Shown: positions 12,336 through 24,818 of the stretch, piece after piece
Numbering within the stretch: the first letter of the stretch is position 1
Layout of the letters: every line of letters begins with the position of its first letter
From: Pantoea endophytica
Lineage (GTDB): Bacteria; Pseudomonadota; Gammaproteobacteria; Enterobacterales; Enterobacteriaceae
Length of the DNA stretch: 64,000 bases
Direction of reading: 5' to 3'
Assembly (NCBI RefSeq): GCF_002858935.1
Contig: NZ_PJRT01000018.1
Coordinates: 1 to 64,000 of the forward strand
Notes under the pieces: generated by a model
Told to the model about the DNA's origin: nothing
Seen by the model: only the letters and a program-made list of their open reading frames with translations
The model's database searches: none
Translations under genes and position numbers: made by a program

Positions 12336-12498
12336 TCCCCCTCCTCGGTCCTCCCCCATTTATGGAAGTGTGCACGCTGTCCCCCATCCCGGCCTTCCCC
12401 CGCAAGCGGGGGAAGGAGACGCTGCCACATGCAGCTTCATCACTTACATGTGGCAGCATCTTCCTCCCCTATTTATGGGGGAGGACCGAGGAGGGGGA
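12336..12498. repeat. Composite palindromic element at the yheS end of the tau block
   Basis: A perfect 23-base inverted repeat has its arms at 12336-12358 (starts TCCCCCTCCTCGG) and 12476-12498. It encloses a perfect hairpin at 12393-12416 (arms CCTTCCCCCGC) and a second one with 11-base arms at 12421-12431 and 12447-12457 (GCTGCCACATG). The nested symmetry without coding potential resembles a MITE or composite extragenic repeat. It also lies between the convergent yheS and tauD and could terminate both. Confidence 0.75.
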
Positions 12499-12517
12499 AT
12501 GCGAGCACTATTCCAAA

Positions 12518-13357
12518 TTAAAACGGCTTATCCCCTAACACCGTCGCGCGATGCATCACCCGCCGCGCCGGATAATAATCCGCATTAGCATAGTGTTGGG
12601 TCACGCGGTTATCCCAAATCGCCACATCATTCTCCTGCCAGCGCCAGCGCACCTGGAACTCCGGTTTGGCGCTATGCCAAAACAGGAAGTTAAGCAGCGC
12701 ATCGCTCTCTTTTTCGCTCAAGCCCAGCAAACGCGTGGTAAAACCTTCGTTGACAAACAGCGCCTTGCGTCCGCTCACCGGGTGGGTACGAATCACCGGA
12801 TGCTGCACCGGCGGGTTCTTTGCCACCGCTTGCTGCCAGCGCTGATGCTCTTCCTCGGTTTTACGGTATTTGTACTCCTGAAACGACTTCTTAAAATCGT
12901 GTTCCGCCTGCAGCCCATTCAACAGCGTCTTAAACGGTTCAGACAGCGCTTCATAGGCCGCAATGCCGGTTGACCACAAGGTATCGCCGCCGCTTTCCGG
13001 CAGCAGCTTCGAAGCCAGAATCGCAATTGCCGGCGGGGTTTGAATAAAGGTGACATCGGTGTGCCAGTTGTCGTTATCCGGCGGATTATCCTGATGCGTA
13101 TCCAGCACGATGATCTCTTCCACGCCTTCCGCATGCGGATAGACCGGATGGATATGCAGATCGCCAAAGCGAATCGCCAGCGCGCGCTGCTGTTCCGGGG
13201 TAATCACCTGATTACGCACGAACAGCACCTGATGGCGCAGCAAGCCATGATAGAGCTGTTCAAACTGGGCATCGCTCAGCGGACGGCTGAGATCAACATC
13301 GCTAACCTGCGCCCCGATATTCGGGCCCAGAGCGGTAAAAGAAAGTCGTTCGTTCAT
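12518..13357 (-). CDS. tauD: Taurine dioxygenase
   Basis: Fe(II)/2-oxoglutarate-dependent enzyme that hydroxylates taurine to release sulfite and aminoacetaldehyde, supplying sulfur when sulfate is scarce. 279 residues (E. coli 283). The iron triad is present at the E. coli positions: His99 and Asp101 in NWHTDV and His255 in TQHYAN; Arg270, which binds 2-oxoglutarate, is also present. It is the last gene of tauABCD and overlaps tauC by four bases. Confidence 0.97.
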   Translation of the reverse strand: MNERLSFTALGPNIGAQVSDVDLSRPLSDAQFEQLYHGLLRHQVLFVRNQVITPEQQRALAIRFGDLHIHPVYPHAEGVEEIIVLDTHQDNPPDNDNWHTDVTFIQTPPAIAILASKLLPESGGDTLWSTGIAAYEALSEPFKTLLNGLQAEHDFKKSFQEYKYRKTEEEHQRWQQAVAKNPPVQHPVIRTHPVSGRKALFVNEGFTTRLLGLSEKESDALLNFLFWHSAKPEFQVRWRWQENDVAIWDNRVTQHYANADYYPARRVMHRATVLGDKPF

Positions 13358-14181
13358 TGCTGTTCTCCATTCCAGGGCGTCAGTCGGCGCTGCAAGGCGC
13401 GCAGACCCAGTTCTAAGCCAAAGGCAATCAGGGCAATCACGGCGATACCGGCCAGCACCACGTCGGTGGCGAGGAACTCACCGGCCGACTGCACCATAAA
13501 GCCGAGTCCCCGCGTAGCGGCAATCAGTTCCGCCGCCACCAGCGTTGACCAACCTACGCCGAGACCAATGCGCAAACCGGTGAGGATTTCCGGCAGCGCG
13601 CCAGGCAGAATCACGTAGCGCAGCAGTTGCCAGCGCGATGCGCCAAGCGCCTGCGCCGCGCGAATCCGTACCTGCTGGGCATTCTTCACACCCGCCAGCG
13701 TCGACAAGGTCACCGGCGCGAAAATCGCCAGATAAATCAGTAAAATCTTCGAGGTTTCGCCGATGCCAAACCAGATCACCATCAGCGGCAAATAAGCCAG
13801 CGGCGGCACCGGGCGATAGAGTTCGATCAGCGGATCAAGCAAGCCGCGAATCGCCGGGCTCAGGCCCATGGCGATGCCGACCGGAATCCCAATCAGCGCG
13901 GCGAAGAACAGCGCCACCAGCATACGCGCCAGGCTGGCGCCCAGATGCTGCCATAACGTGGCGTCCATAAAGCCTTGCGGGCTGGCAATCAATATCAGCT
14001 TCTGCAGCACCACTTGCGGCGGCGGTAAAAACAGCGGCGCCACTAAGCCGAGCGCAGTGATAGCCCACCACAACAGCAGCAACAAGCCCACGCTGAGCAG
14101 GCTGAGTGAGAACTGGCGCGAGAACGGCCAGCGCAGTCCACGACGACGCATTTGGGTCTTCCCATCAATCACCGCACTCAT
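13354..14181 (-). CDS. tauC: Taurine ABC transporter permease
   Basis: Inner-membrane permease of the taurine importer. 275 residues, the E. coli length, with about six hydrophobic segments and a binding-protein-dependent transport domain. The EAA loop that contacts the ATPase reads [25 protein letters not shown]. Its ATG overlaps the tauB stop by four bases and its stop overlaps tauD by four, so the three are coupled. Confidence 0.96.
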   Translation of the reverse strand: MSAVIDGKTQMRRRGLRWPFSRQFSLSLLSVGLLLLLWWAITALGLVAPLFLPPPQVVLQKLILIASPQGFMDATLWQHLGASLARMLVALFFAALIGIPVGIAMGLSPAIRGLLDPLIELYRPVPPLAYLPLMVIWFGIGETSKILLIYLAIFAPVTLSTLAGVKNAQQVRIRAAQALGASRWQLLRYVILPGALPEILTGLRIGLGVGWSTLVAAELIAATRGLGFMVQSAGEFLATDVVLAGIAVIALIAFGLELGLRALQRRLTPWNGEQQ

Positions 14182-14945
14182 ATAAACGCCTCACGCTGGG
14201 AAAACACCTGATTCAGTACATATTCACGACGTTCGATAAACGCCGGATCGGATTTGATGCTGCGGCACGGTTCCCCGGCGGCGAAGCGTTGGCCGAAGTC
14301 GAGTTTCAAACGCTCCACTACGCGGCCCGGTCCCGGCGACAGCAGCACCAGTTCGCTGGCGAGGAACACCGCTTCTTCGATGTCGTGGGTGATCAGCAGA
14401 ATCTGCTTGCCGGTATCACGCCACAGCGTTAGCAGCAGGGTTTGCATCTGTTCACGGGTAAAGGCGTCCAGCGCGCCAAACGGCTCATCTAACAGCAGCA
14501 ACTGAGGATCGGCCGCCAGCGCACGCGCAATGCCCACGCGCTGGCGTTGACCCCCAGAGAGCTGCCAGATATAACGCTGCTCTGCACCTTCCAGTCCTAC
14601 TTTGCGGATCAAACGGCGTGCAATGCTATGGCGCTCCGCCTTCGCCATGCCCGCCAGTTGCAAACCGAACGAAACGTTATCGATCACGTTACGCCACGGC
14701 AGCAATCCTTCATTTTGAAACACTACGCCGCGCTCAGCGCCCGGCCCTTTTACCGCTTTGCCATCCAGCGTAATGCTGCCAGATTCCAGCGGCAGAAAGC
14801 CGGCGATGAGGTTCAGCAGCGTGGTTTTGCCACAGCCGGAGGGACCTAACACCACCAGCAGGTCTCGGCTGCCCAGCTGCAGGTTGATGTCCTGCAGCGC
14901 GGGTTGTCCGGCGTAACGCGCATTGAGATGGGTGATGTTAAGCAT
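14178..14945 (-). CDS. tauB: Taurine ABC transporter ATP-binding protein
   Basis: ATPase that powers taurine uptake with TauA and TauC. 255 residues, the E. coli length. Walker A is [17 protein letters not shown], the signature is [15 protein letters not shown] and Walker B is [18 protein letters not shown]. It starts 11 bases after the tauA stop. It belongs to the nitrate/sulfonate/taurine group of ATPases, and substrate assignment rests on tauD being next to it. Confidence 0.96.
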   Translation of the reverse strand: MLNITHLNARYAGQPALQDINLQLGSRDLLVVLGPSGCGKTTLLNLIAGFLPLESGSITLDGKAVKGPGAERGVVFQNEGLLPWRNVIDNVSFGLQLAGMAKAERHSIARRLIRKVGLEGAEQRYIWQLSGGQRQRVGIARALAADPQLLLLDEPFGALDAFTREQMQTLLLTLWRDTGKQILLITHDIEEAVFLASELVLLSPGPGRVVERLKLDFGQRFAAGEPCRSIKSDPAFIERREYVLNQVFSQREAFI

Positions 14946-14956
14946 ACGGCCTCCGG

Positions 14957-15937
14957 TTATTTCACTAAGGGTGCAACGAAGCGCGTGGTGACGAAGCTGC
15001 TGTAATCGCTATCCGCTTCTGGCACTTTGCCCTGCTCTTTCAGGAAGCCGGCAGTATCGACAATCGCCTTGTTCACCGGCTTGCCGAGCTGCTCCACCTG
15101 CTGCTGCGCGGTGAGGTACGTGTTGCCTTTTACCAGCACCGGCACATCCGCTTCGGGTACACCGCTCAGGCGCGCCAGCTTGCTCAGGTTGTCTGACTGC
15201 TTCAGCCATTGATCCGGATTGGAAATGTAAGCTTGCTGCGCTTCAACGGCGCTGCGGGCAAAGGCGGTGACGATTTCTGGATGCTGCTGCGCAAAGTCTT
15301 TACGCACCACCCACACATCGAGCGTTGGCGCGCCCCACTTGCCGACCTGCGAAGAGTCCGTCAGCACCTTGCCATCTTTCTCCAGCTCGTTGACCGCCGG
15401 AGACCAGACGTAAGCGCCGTCAATGTCACCGCGTTTCCAGGCAGCAATAATCGCCGGCGGCTGCAGGTTGACTAAGGTCACTTGCGAAGGCTTGATGCCC
15501 CAATGCTTGAGCGCGGCGAGGAAGCTGTAGTGCGTCGTCGAGATGAATGGCACGGCGATGCGCTTGCCAATCAGGTCTTTAGGATCTTTGATGGTTTTCT
15601 TCACCACCAGCGCTTCGGAGTTACCGAGCTGAGAGGCCAGCAGGAAAGCTTCAATCGGCAGCTTTTGCGTGGCGGCGACCGCCAGCGGGCTGGAACCGAT
15701 ATTACCAATCTGCACGTCGCCCGACGCCAGTGCACGTAACACGCTGGCCCCGCTATCAAATTTGCGCCAGTCGACGGTAGCACCGCTCTCTTTGGCGAAG
15801 GTGTTATCCGCCTGCGCCACTTTGGCTGGTTCAGCCGAGGTCTGATACGCCACGGTAACGTTGACCGCTTGCGCCTGGAACGCCATCAGGGCCAGAGCCG
15901 CTGTGACCGCCGTTATTGTTTTTTTCATTGCCATCAT
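14957..15937 (-). CDS. tauA: Taurine ABC transporter periplasmic binding protein
   Basis: Captures taurine in the periplasm for TauBC. 326 residues (E. coli 320). Residues 1-25 are a Sec signal peptide ([21 protein letters not shown]), then the NMT1/SsuA-like fold [20 protein letters not shown]. It is the first gene of tauABCD. Two adjacent ATG codons (15937, 15934) follow a GGGGTG ribosome site, so the exact start could be either. The promoter should lie in the 233-base spacer shared with the divergent LacI-type regulator. Confidence 0.95.
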   Translation of the reverse strand: MMAMKKTITAVTAALALMAFQAQAVNVTVAYQTSAEPAKVAQADNTFAKESGATVDWRKFDSGASVLRALASGDVQIGNIGSSPLAVAATQKLPIEAFLLASQLGNSEALVVKKTIKDPKDLIGKRIAVPFISTTHYSFLAALKHWGIKPSQVTLVNLQPPAIIAAWKRGDIDGAYVWSPAVNELEKDGKVLTDSSQVGKWGAPTLDVWVVRKDFAQQHPEIVTAFARSAVEAQQAYISNPDQWLKQSDNLSKLARLSGVPEADVPVLVKGNTYLTAQQQVEQLGKPVNKAIVDTAGFLKEQGKVPEADSDYSSFVTTRFVAPLVK

Positions 15938-16170
15938 CGTTCACCCCAATGTGTTTTTGTCTCGGCAGTTTCTCCAGCAACAGTAATTTCATAAAGGAAT
16001 TAAAAATTATCCCTAATGACGATCCGTTCTTAGATCAACATCGCGCAAGGCTATGCAAAAAGTGCAAATGGAAAGAAAAGGAAAGCGGTAAATATGTCAC
16101 ACGCTCACATGGCAGCTGTGATATTGATAGAGATCTCATTTTATAACTCTTTACTAACGGTCCTGAATCC
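15938..16170. promoter_or_regulatory. Divergent tauA / LacI-type regulator promoter region
   Basis: 233 bases between two divergent start codons. The tauA-proximal part is A/T-rich (16000-16020, AAGGAATTAAAAATTATCC), as is usual where the LysR-type activators CysB or Cbl act at tau promoters, but no consensus can be assigned by eye. The regulator-proximal half holds the symmetric site listed separately. No gene is seen. Confidence 0.5.
16105..16121. promoter_or_regulatory. Candidate operator of the LacI-type regulator
   Basis: TCACA and TGTGA flank seven bases (TGGCAGC) in an interrupted inverted repeat, 50 bases upstream of the regulator start. LacI-family operators are short palindromes of this size, so it is a reasonable autoregulatory site. 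The half-sites point outward relative to a CRP site, so it is not a CRP site. Motif-based only. Confidence 0.35.
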
Positions 16171-17151
16171 ATGTCGATAGAGAAAGTCGCACACCTGGCT
16201 GGCGTGTCAAAAGCCACCGTTTCACGGGTTTTGAACCAGAATCCCGGCGTGCGCCCGGATACGCGTGCCAAAGTGCTGGCGGCCATCGACATCTGCGACT
16301 ATCAGCCCAACCTGCTGGCGCGCCAGCTGCGCACTTCGCAAAGCCATATGTTGTTAGTGCTGATTCCCGACATCACCAATCCGTTCTGCTCACGCGTGGT
16401 TCAGGGCATTGAAGCCGAAGCTGAAGCGCAGGGTTACCACATTCTGCTGTGTAACTCAGGATCGCAGCTGCGGCGCGAAGCGGCCTACATTGCGTTGCTC
16501 ACCGGCAAAGTGGTCGACGGCGTGATCACCATGGATGCCGCCAGCAGCCTGCATGAGCTGAAAGAATTGATTGGCGATCAGCCTTGGGTGCAGTGCGCGG
16601 AATACGATCCGTCAATCGCCGCCTCAAGCGTGGCGATTGATAATAAAGAAGCGGCTTTCGAAACCGTGCGTTATCTGGCGAGCAAAGGCCGACGTCGTAT
16701 TGCGCTGGTGAACTGTGATATGCGCTACCTCTATTCACATAAGCGTGAAGAGGGATATCGCGCGGCGCTGGAGCAGCTGGATCTCAGCTGGTGCGGTGTG
16801 GCTTATGCCGAGAATATCACCTGCGAAGCGGGCAGTGCGGCTTTGCGCGAACTGCTCACGCAGCCGGAACCGCCGGATGCGGTGTTTGCGGTATCAGATG
16901 TGTTGGCGGTCGGCGTCATCCACGCGGCGTTGGAAGCAGGTTTACGCGTACCGGAAGATTTAGCGGTGGTGGGATTTGATGGCATCAACTTTACCAGCAG
17001 CCTGAATCCACCGCTGACCACGATTGAGCAGCCGATGAATCGTATGGGTGTGCGCAGCGTACAGCTGTTGCTGCAACGCATCCGCCAGCCTAACGCGTCG
17101 GTGGTCCATGAAGTGTTGCCGTGGAAGCGCGTTGAACGCGCTTCCAGCTAA
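16171..17151 (+). CDS. LacI family transcriptional regulator
   Basis: 326 residues. The first 25 form the LacI helix-turn-helix (IEKVAHLAGVSKATVSRVLNQ), followed by the hinge helix region and a periplasmic-binding-like sensor domain (LLVLIPDITNPFCSRVVQGIEAEA, VVGFDGINFTSSLNPPLTTI). It looks CytR-like in style but is not CytR itself. Ligand and targets are unknown. It is divergent from tauABCD, which E. coli controls with CysB and Cbl and no local repressor. It could regulate tau, the exporter downstream, or a distant sugar or nucleoside system. Confidence 0.9.
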   Translation: MSIEKVAHLAGVSKATVSRVLNQNPGVRPDTRAKVLAAIDICDYQPNLLARQLRTSQSHMLLVLIPDITNPFCSRVVQGIEAEAEAQGYHILLCNSGSQLRREAAYIALLTGKVVDGVITMDAASSLHELKELIGDQPWVQCAEYDPSIAASSVAIDNKEAAFETVRYLASKGRRRIALVNCDMRYLYSHKREEGYRAALEQLDLSWCGVAYAENITCEAGSAALRELLTQPEPPDAVFAVSDVLAVGVIHAALEAGLRVPEDLAVVGFDGINFTSSLNPPLTTIEQPMNRMGVRSVQLLLQRIRQPNASVVHEVLPWKRVERASS

Positions 17152-17152
17152 C

Positions 17153-17755
17153 TTAGCGCCAAATCAGCAATACGCAGGCAGCGGTGAGCAAGCCCATCGC
17201 CAGATTGAAGATTTTCCACGCGCGTGGGCTGCGCAGCAGGCGTCCAATCAGCGAGCCAAAGCCCATCCAGATCACCCCAGAAACCACGTTCACCATGAAC
17301 ATGCCGATGCTGATCGCCACCACCGAATGCAGATATTCGCTGCCCGCCAGGCTGAAGCTGGCCACCGCGCCGAGCGCCATCAGCCAGGCTTTCGGGTTGA
17401 TCAACTGCAGCAAGCCGCCTTGCCAGAAAGGCATCTGCTTCTCCGTGACAGCGTCGGTTTCCAGTTTTTCATACTCGGCGCTGGCGATTTTCCATGCCAG
17501 CCACAGCAGATAAAGGCTACCGGCAATCTTCAGGATGAGATGCAGCGAGGGATAAAGCAGGATGAGGCCGCCGATGCCAAATGCCACCATTAGCAACATG
17601 ACTTGCATACCAATCATGATACCAATCAGCAGCGGAATGGTGCGCAGGAAGCCAAAATTAGCACCCGAGGCGGTAAGTAACATATTATTGGGCCCGGGCG
17701 TGATGGCCGCGACCCAGAGAAAACCTAACATTGATAAAAAAAGACTCAGTTCCAT
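17153..17755 (-). CDS. LysE/RhtB family amino-acid exporter
   Basis: 200 residues from MELSLFLSMLGFLWVAAITPGPNNMLL, with about six membrane segments. The family signature, TPGPNN in the first helix, is present. Relatives export amino acids such as lysine, threonine, homoserine, cysteine or O-acetylserine; the substrate here is unknown. The frame extends upstream to 17908, but those codons overlap yheT and lack the family pattern. It is convergent with the LacI-type gene, with one base between stops. Beside tau genes, a sulfur-amino-acid role is possible but speculative. Confidence 0.9.
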   Translation of the reverse strand: MELSLFLSMLGFLWVAAITPGPNNMLLTASGANFGFLRTIPLLIGIMIGMQVMLLMVAFGIGGLILLYPSLHLILKIAGSLYLLWLAWKIASAEYEKLETDAVTEKQMPFWQGGLLQLINPKAWLMALGAVASFSLAGSEYLHSVVAISIGMFMVNVVSGVIWMGFGSLIGRLLRSPRAWKIFNLAMGLLTAACVLLIWR

Positions 17756-17815
17756 GTATATTCGGGTGCTCCTCACCCAGTAAAGCGAACAACCCATCGA
17801 AGCTATCAGCGACTT

Positions 17816-18832
17816 ATGCATCAGACAAGCCTTTACCCAAGCTATTTTGATCGCCCCAGCGGCGAGCGTTTTAAACCCCTGCGCGGATTCAGTAACGCGC
17901 ATCTGCAAACGCTGCTGCCGCGTATTCTGCGGCGCCGCGTTACGTTACGTCCGCACTGGCAGCGTCTTGACCTGCCGGACGGCGATTTTGTCGATTTAGC
18001 GTGGAGTGAAGATCCGGCGCAGGCGCGTCATAAACCGCGCATGGTGATGTTTCACGGCCTGGAAGGGAGCTTTCGCAGCCCGTATGCGCACGGCCTGATG
18101 CAGGCGTGTCAGGCACGCGGCTGGCTGGCGGTGGTAATGCACTTTCGCGGCTGCAGCGGCGAGCCTAATCGCTTAAAGCGCATCTATCACTCCGGTGAAA
18201 CCGAAGACGCCACCTACTTCCTTCACTGGCTGCAGCGCGAATGGGGCAGCGTACCCACCGCCGCCGTCGGCGTTTCGCTGGGCGGCAACATGCTCGCTTG
18301 CCTGCTGGGTCAGCAAGGTCACGATGTACCGATTGATGCCGGCATCGCCATCTCAGCGCCGCTGGCGCTCGAGCCGTGCAGCGGCAAGCTGGATGTGGGA
18401 TTTTCACGCTTTTATCAGCACTATTTACTGACGCAGCTGAAAAAGAACGCCACGCGCAAACTGCGCGCCTGGCCTGGCACGCTGCCGGTCGATCTCAGCC
18501 AGTTACGTGCTTTCCGCCGCTTACGCGAGTTCGATGATGCGATAACCGCACGTGCGCACGGTTTTATTGACGCCAACGACTATTATCAACGAGCCAGCGC
18601 GATGCCGTTGCTGACCGGCGTGCGTAAACCGCTGTTGATCATTCACGCGCAAGACGATCCCTTTATGACCGATGCCGTGATCCCGCAACCTGACCAGCTG
18701 TCAGCCTCCATTCAGTATCAGCTGACGCAGCAAGGCGGCCACGTCGGTTTCGTCGGTGGCACCGTTCTTAAACCGAAAATGTGGCTGGAACAGCGCGTGC
18801 CTGACTGGCTCTCAACCTATCTGGATGTGTAA
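17816..18832 (+). CDS. yheT: YheT family alpha/beta hydrolase
   Basis: 338 residues (E. coli 340) of the UPF0017/ABHD3-like esterase family. The oxyanion segment MFHGLEGSF is near residue 80 and the nucleophile elbow GVSLGGN places Ser154. Asp in HAQDDPF and His in GGHVGF complete a likely triad. The physiological substrate is not established. It begins the conserved yheT-yheU-prkB unit, 60 bases from the divergent exporter gene. Confidence 0.94.
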   Translation: MHQTSLYPSYFDRPSGERFKPLRGFSNAHLQTLLPRILRRRVTLRPHWQRLDLPDGDFVDLAWSEDPAQARHKPRMVMFHGLEGSFRSPYAHGLMQACQARGWLAVVMHFRGCSGEPNRLKRIYHSGETEDATYFLHWLQREWGSVPTAAVGVSLGGNMLACLLGQQGHDVPIDAGIAISAPLALEPCSGKLDVGFSRFYQHYLLTQLKKNATRKLRAWPGTLPVDLSQLRAFRRLREFDDAITARAHGFIDANDYYQRASAMPLLTGVRKPLLIIHAQDDPFMTDAVIPQPDQLSASIQYQLTQQGGHVGFVGGTVLKPKMWLEQRVPDWLSTYLDV

Positions 18833-18834
18833 TT

Positions 18835-19053
18835 GTGATTATTCCCTGGCAAGAACTCGAAGCGGACACGCTGGAAAACCTGATTGAAACCTTCGTGTTA
18901 CGCGAAGGCACTGATTACGGCGAGCAGGAACGCAGTTTGCTGCAAAAAGTCGCCGACGTACGCCGCCAACTGGAGCGCGGCGACGTGGTGCTGGTGTGGT
19001 CGGAACTGCATGAATCGATCAATATTATGCCGAAGGGTGAATTCCGCGGCTGA
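18835..19053 (+). CDS. yheU: YheU family small protein
   Basis: 72 residues (E. coli 72), [32 protein letters not shown], a conserved UPF0270 protein of unknown function. It starts with GTG two bases after the yheT stop, suggesting coupled translation. The tail [10 protein letters not shown] matches the family. Confidence 0.93.
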   Translation: MIIPWQELEADTLENLIETFVLREGTDYGEQERSLLQKVADVRRQLERGDVVLVWSELHESINIMPKGEFRG

Positions 19054-19114
19054 TGCACCCCGCGGCAATTCGTGGTAACAATGCTCATCGCCGGACTTCA
19101 CAGGGAGCTCTGTT

Positions 19115-19984
19115 ATGTCAGCCAGGCATCCAATTATTGCCGTCACCGGTTCCAGCGGCGCCGGAACCACCACCACCAGCCTCGCCTTCCGTAAGATTTT
19201 CCAGCAGCTGAATTTGCATGCGGCGGAACTCGAAGGCGACAGTTTTCATCGCTACACACGTCCGGAAATGGACATGGCGATCCGCAAGGCGCGCGATCTC
19301 GGGCGCCACATCAGCTACTTCGGCCCGGAAGCCAACGACTTCGGCCTGTTGGAGCAAACGTTCAAACATTACGGCCAAACCGGCCTTGGCGAATCGCGCA
19401 AATATCTGCATACCTACGATGAAGCCGTGCCGTGGAATCAGGTGCCGGGCACCTTTACGCCGTGGCAGCCGCTGCCGGAAAACACCGATGTGCTGTTCTA
19501 TGAAGGCTTACACGGCGGTGTGGTCACGCAGCAGCAAAATGTGGCGGAGCATGTCGATCTGCTGGTTGGCGTGGTGCCGATTGTTAACCTTGAGTGGATT
19601 CAGAAGCTGGTGCGTGACACCAGCGAGCGCGGCCATTCACGCGAAGCGGTGATGGATTCGGTGGTACGGTCAATGGAGGATTACATTAACTTCATCACGC
19701 CACAGTTCTCGCGCACCCACATTAACTTCCAGCGCGTGCCGACCGTTGATACCTCAAACCCGTTTGCCGCACGCGAAATTCCGTCGCTCGACGAAAGCTT
19801 TGTGGTGATTCATTTCCGTGGTCTGGAAGGCATCGCGTTCCCCTATCTGCTGGCGATGATTCAGGGATCGTTTATTTCGCACATCAATACGCTGGTGGTG
19901 CCGGGTGGCAAAATGGGATTGGCGATGGAGCTGATTATGCTGCCGCTGGTACAGCGACTGATTGAAGGGAAGCGGATTGAATAA
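19115..19984 (+). CDS. prkB: Phosphoribulokinase-type kinase PrkB
   Basis: 289 residues, the E. coli length. The P-loop is GSSGAGTTT at about residues 12-20, followed by the phosphoribulokinase/uridine kinase fold (ELEGDSFHRY, VLFYEGLHGG). Although it resembles Calvin-cycle phosphoribulokinase, no RuBisCO is near and the role in enterobacteria is unsettled. An AGGGAGCTCT ribosome site precedes ATG. It is the last gene of yheT-yheU-prkB, before a palindromic repeat. Confidence 0.95.
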   Translation: MSARHPIIAVTGSSGAGTTTTSLAFRKIFQQLNLHAAELEGDSFHRYTRPEMDMAIRKARDLGRHISYFGPEANDFGLLEQTFKHYGQTGLGESRKYLHTYDEAVPWNQVPGTFTPWQPLPENTDVLFYEGLHGGVVTQQQNVAEHVDLLVGVVPIVNLEWIQKLVRDTSERGHSREAVMDSVVRSMEDYINFITPQFSRTHINFQRVPTVDTSNPFAAREIPSLDESFVVIHFRGLEGIAFPYLLAMIQGSFISHINTLVVPGGKMGLAMELIMLPLVQRLIEGKRIE

Positions 19985-19998
19985 GCGAAGTCATTCCA

Positions 19999-20024
19999 TA
20001 GCGGCGCAATTTATTGCGCCGCTA
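19999..20024. repeat. Palindromic repeat, family copy A (prkB-yhfA spacer)
   Basis: TAGCGGCGCAAT and ATTGCGCCGCTA form a perfect 12-pair stem around TT. Its core GCGGYGCRATTTATYGCGC recurs at 29676-29733 and 58256-58315. It lies between the convergent prkB and yhfA and may also act as a bidirectional terminator. Confidence 0.8.
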
Positions 20025-20033
20025 CAATCCGAG

Positions 20034-20438
20034 TTATAACTCGATCACCTCATAGCTATGGGTAATTTCCACGCCTTTACCCAGCATGATCGCTACCGAA
20101 CAATATTTTTCCGCTGACAGATCAACCGCACGCGAAACGGCCTTGTCGCTCAACGCTTTACCGCTAACGATAAAATGCAGGTTGATGTGGGTAAAAATGC
20201 GTGGCGCTTCTTCACGGCGTTCCGATGTGAGCTTCACTTCGCAATCGGCCACATCGCTGCGCCCTTTTTGCAGGATCGACACCACATCAATAGCACTACA
20301 GCCGCCCGCGGCCATCAGCACCATTTCCATTGGACTTGGCGCTTTATCACCGGAATTACCATCCATCAATACCTGATGGCCGGATGAGGATTCTCCGAGA
20401 AAGGTAAGACCTTCCACCCATTTCACTCGTGCCTGCAT
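20034..20438 (-). CDS. yhfA: OsmC family protein YhfA
   Basis: 134 residues from MQARVKWVEGLTFLGESSSGH, the E. coli length; the longer frame to 20594 runs into the crp promoter region and is not coding. The OsmC/Ohr fold is visible, with cysteines in AAGGCSAIDVVS and AEKYCSVAIML in the peroxidase positions. It probably reduces organic hydroperoxides, though no substrate is known for YhfA. It is divergent from crp. Confidence 0.94.
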   Translation of the reverse strand: MQARVKWVEGLTFLGESSSGHQVLMDGNSGDKAPSPMEMVLMAAGGCSAIDVVSILQKGRSDVADCEVKLTSERREEAPRIFTHINLHFIVSGKALSDKAVSRAVDLSAEKYCSVAIMLGKGVEITHSYEVIEL

Positions 20439-20744
20439 GATTCTTTCTCCTGAAGCGGCGGTTTTGCCGCCAGAGTACGCTTTCACCTGACAAACAGCAA
20501 TCCAGAGTAATCCCCCTTCTGCTGAAGCGAGACAACACAAGACAGCTCGCAAAAGCTGTGCTACAAACAGTGCTGAAAATATTTTCGTCATCACAGACGA
20601 AGGCCGGAAGAATCAAAAGCGTAGCTTAAGAGTCCACCCGGAATAATTTTTCCTTTACTGGAAACGCTCGACGATTAAACCGCCTGACAGGGAAAAAAAT
20701 GCCCCCTGTGTTTTGGGCACGATTACAACAGAGGATAATAGCGA
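20439..20744. promoter_or_regulatory. Divergent yhfA-crp regulatory region
   Basis: 306 bases without a gene. GAAGCGAGAC near 20523 and AAAGCTGTGCTA-like sequence resemble the start of the E. coli crp upstream region. The crp start is preceded by ACAGAGGATAA, as in E. coli. E. coli crp is autoregulated by CRP and Fis here; I could not assign individual sites by eye. Confidence 0.55.
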
Positions 20745-21377
20745 ATGGTTCTCGGCAAACCGCAAACAGACCCTACACTCGAATGGTTCCTGTCCCATTG
20801 CCATATTCACAAATATCCATCCAAAAGCACGCTCATCCATCAGGGTGAGAAAGCGGAAACGCTGTACTACATCGTAAAAGGTTCCGTAGCGGTACTGATT
20901 AAAGATGAAGAAGGCAAAGAGATGATTCTCTCCTACCTCAATCAGGGGGATTTCATCGGCGAACTCGGTCTTTTCGAAGAAGGCCAGGAACGTAGTGCTT
21001 GGGTGCGTGCGAAGTCTGCCTGCGAAGTGGCTGAAATTTCATACAAAAAATTCCGTCAGCTGATTCAGGTAAACCCGGATATTTTAATGCGACTTTCGTC
21101 GCAAATGGCGCGTCGTCTGCAAGTGACATCTGAGAAAGTGGGCAACCTTGCCTTCCTCGATGTCACCGGACGTATTGCGCAAACGCTGCTAAATCTGGCC
21201 AAACAGCCAGATGCGATGACTCACCCAGACGGGATGCAAATCAAAATCACCCGTCAGGAGATTGGTCAGATCGTGGGCTGCTCACGCGAAACCGTGGGTC
21301 GTATCCTGAAAATGCTGGAAGATCAGAACCTGATCTCCGCACACGGTAAAACCATCGTCGTTTACGGCACCCGCTAA
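20745..21377 (+). CDS. crp: cAMP receptor protein (catabolite activator)
   Basis: Global regulator that binds cAMP and activates or represses promoters at TGTGA-N6-TCACA sites. The 210 residues appear to differ from E. coli CRP at only about two positions (Thr-to-Ser in RAKSACEV and Ala-to-Ser in RLSSQMAR). The cyclic-nucleotide domain ([15 protein letters not shown]) and the C-terminal helix-turn-helix ([17 protein letters not shown]) are intact. Neighbours yhfA and yhfK are as in E. coli. Confidence 0.99.
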   Translation: MVLGKPQTDPTLEWFLSHCHIHKYPSKSTLIHQGEKAETLYYIVKGSVAVLIKDEEGKEMILSYLNQGDFIGELGLFEEGQERSAWVRAKSACEVAEISYKKFRQLIQVNPDILMRLSSQMARRLQVTSEKVGNLAFLDVTGRIAQTLLNLAKQPDAMTHPDGMQIKITRQEIGQIVGCSRETVGRILKMLEDQNLISAHGKTIVVYGTR

Positions 21378-21435
21378 TTTCTTCTCACCCACGGCGTGAT
21401 GGCAACATCGCGCCGTTTCTATTTGCGATGAGCTG

Positions 21436-24802
<3,367 letters not shown>

Positions 24803-24818
24803 CGAAGGCAAACATAAG

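Noticed and set aside
12140..12538. Overlapping open frames across the yheS end and the palindromic element
   Set aside because: They cross a boundary between a gene shadow and a repeat, with low-complexity products rich in Arg, Pro and Ser.
16105..16121. TCACA/TGTGA near the LacI-type gene read as a CRP site
   Set aside because: The half-sites are in the opposite order to CRP; kept only as a possible LacI-family operator.
19115..19984. prkB as evidence for carbon fixation
   Set aside because: PrkB is a conserved enterobacterial gene of unsettled role and there is no RuBisCO in view.
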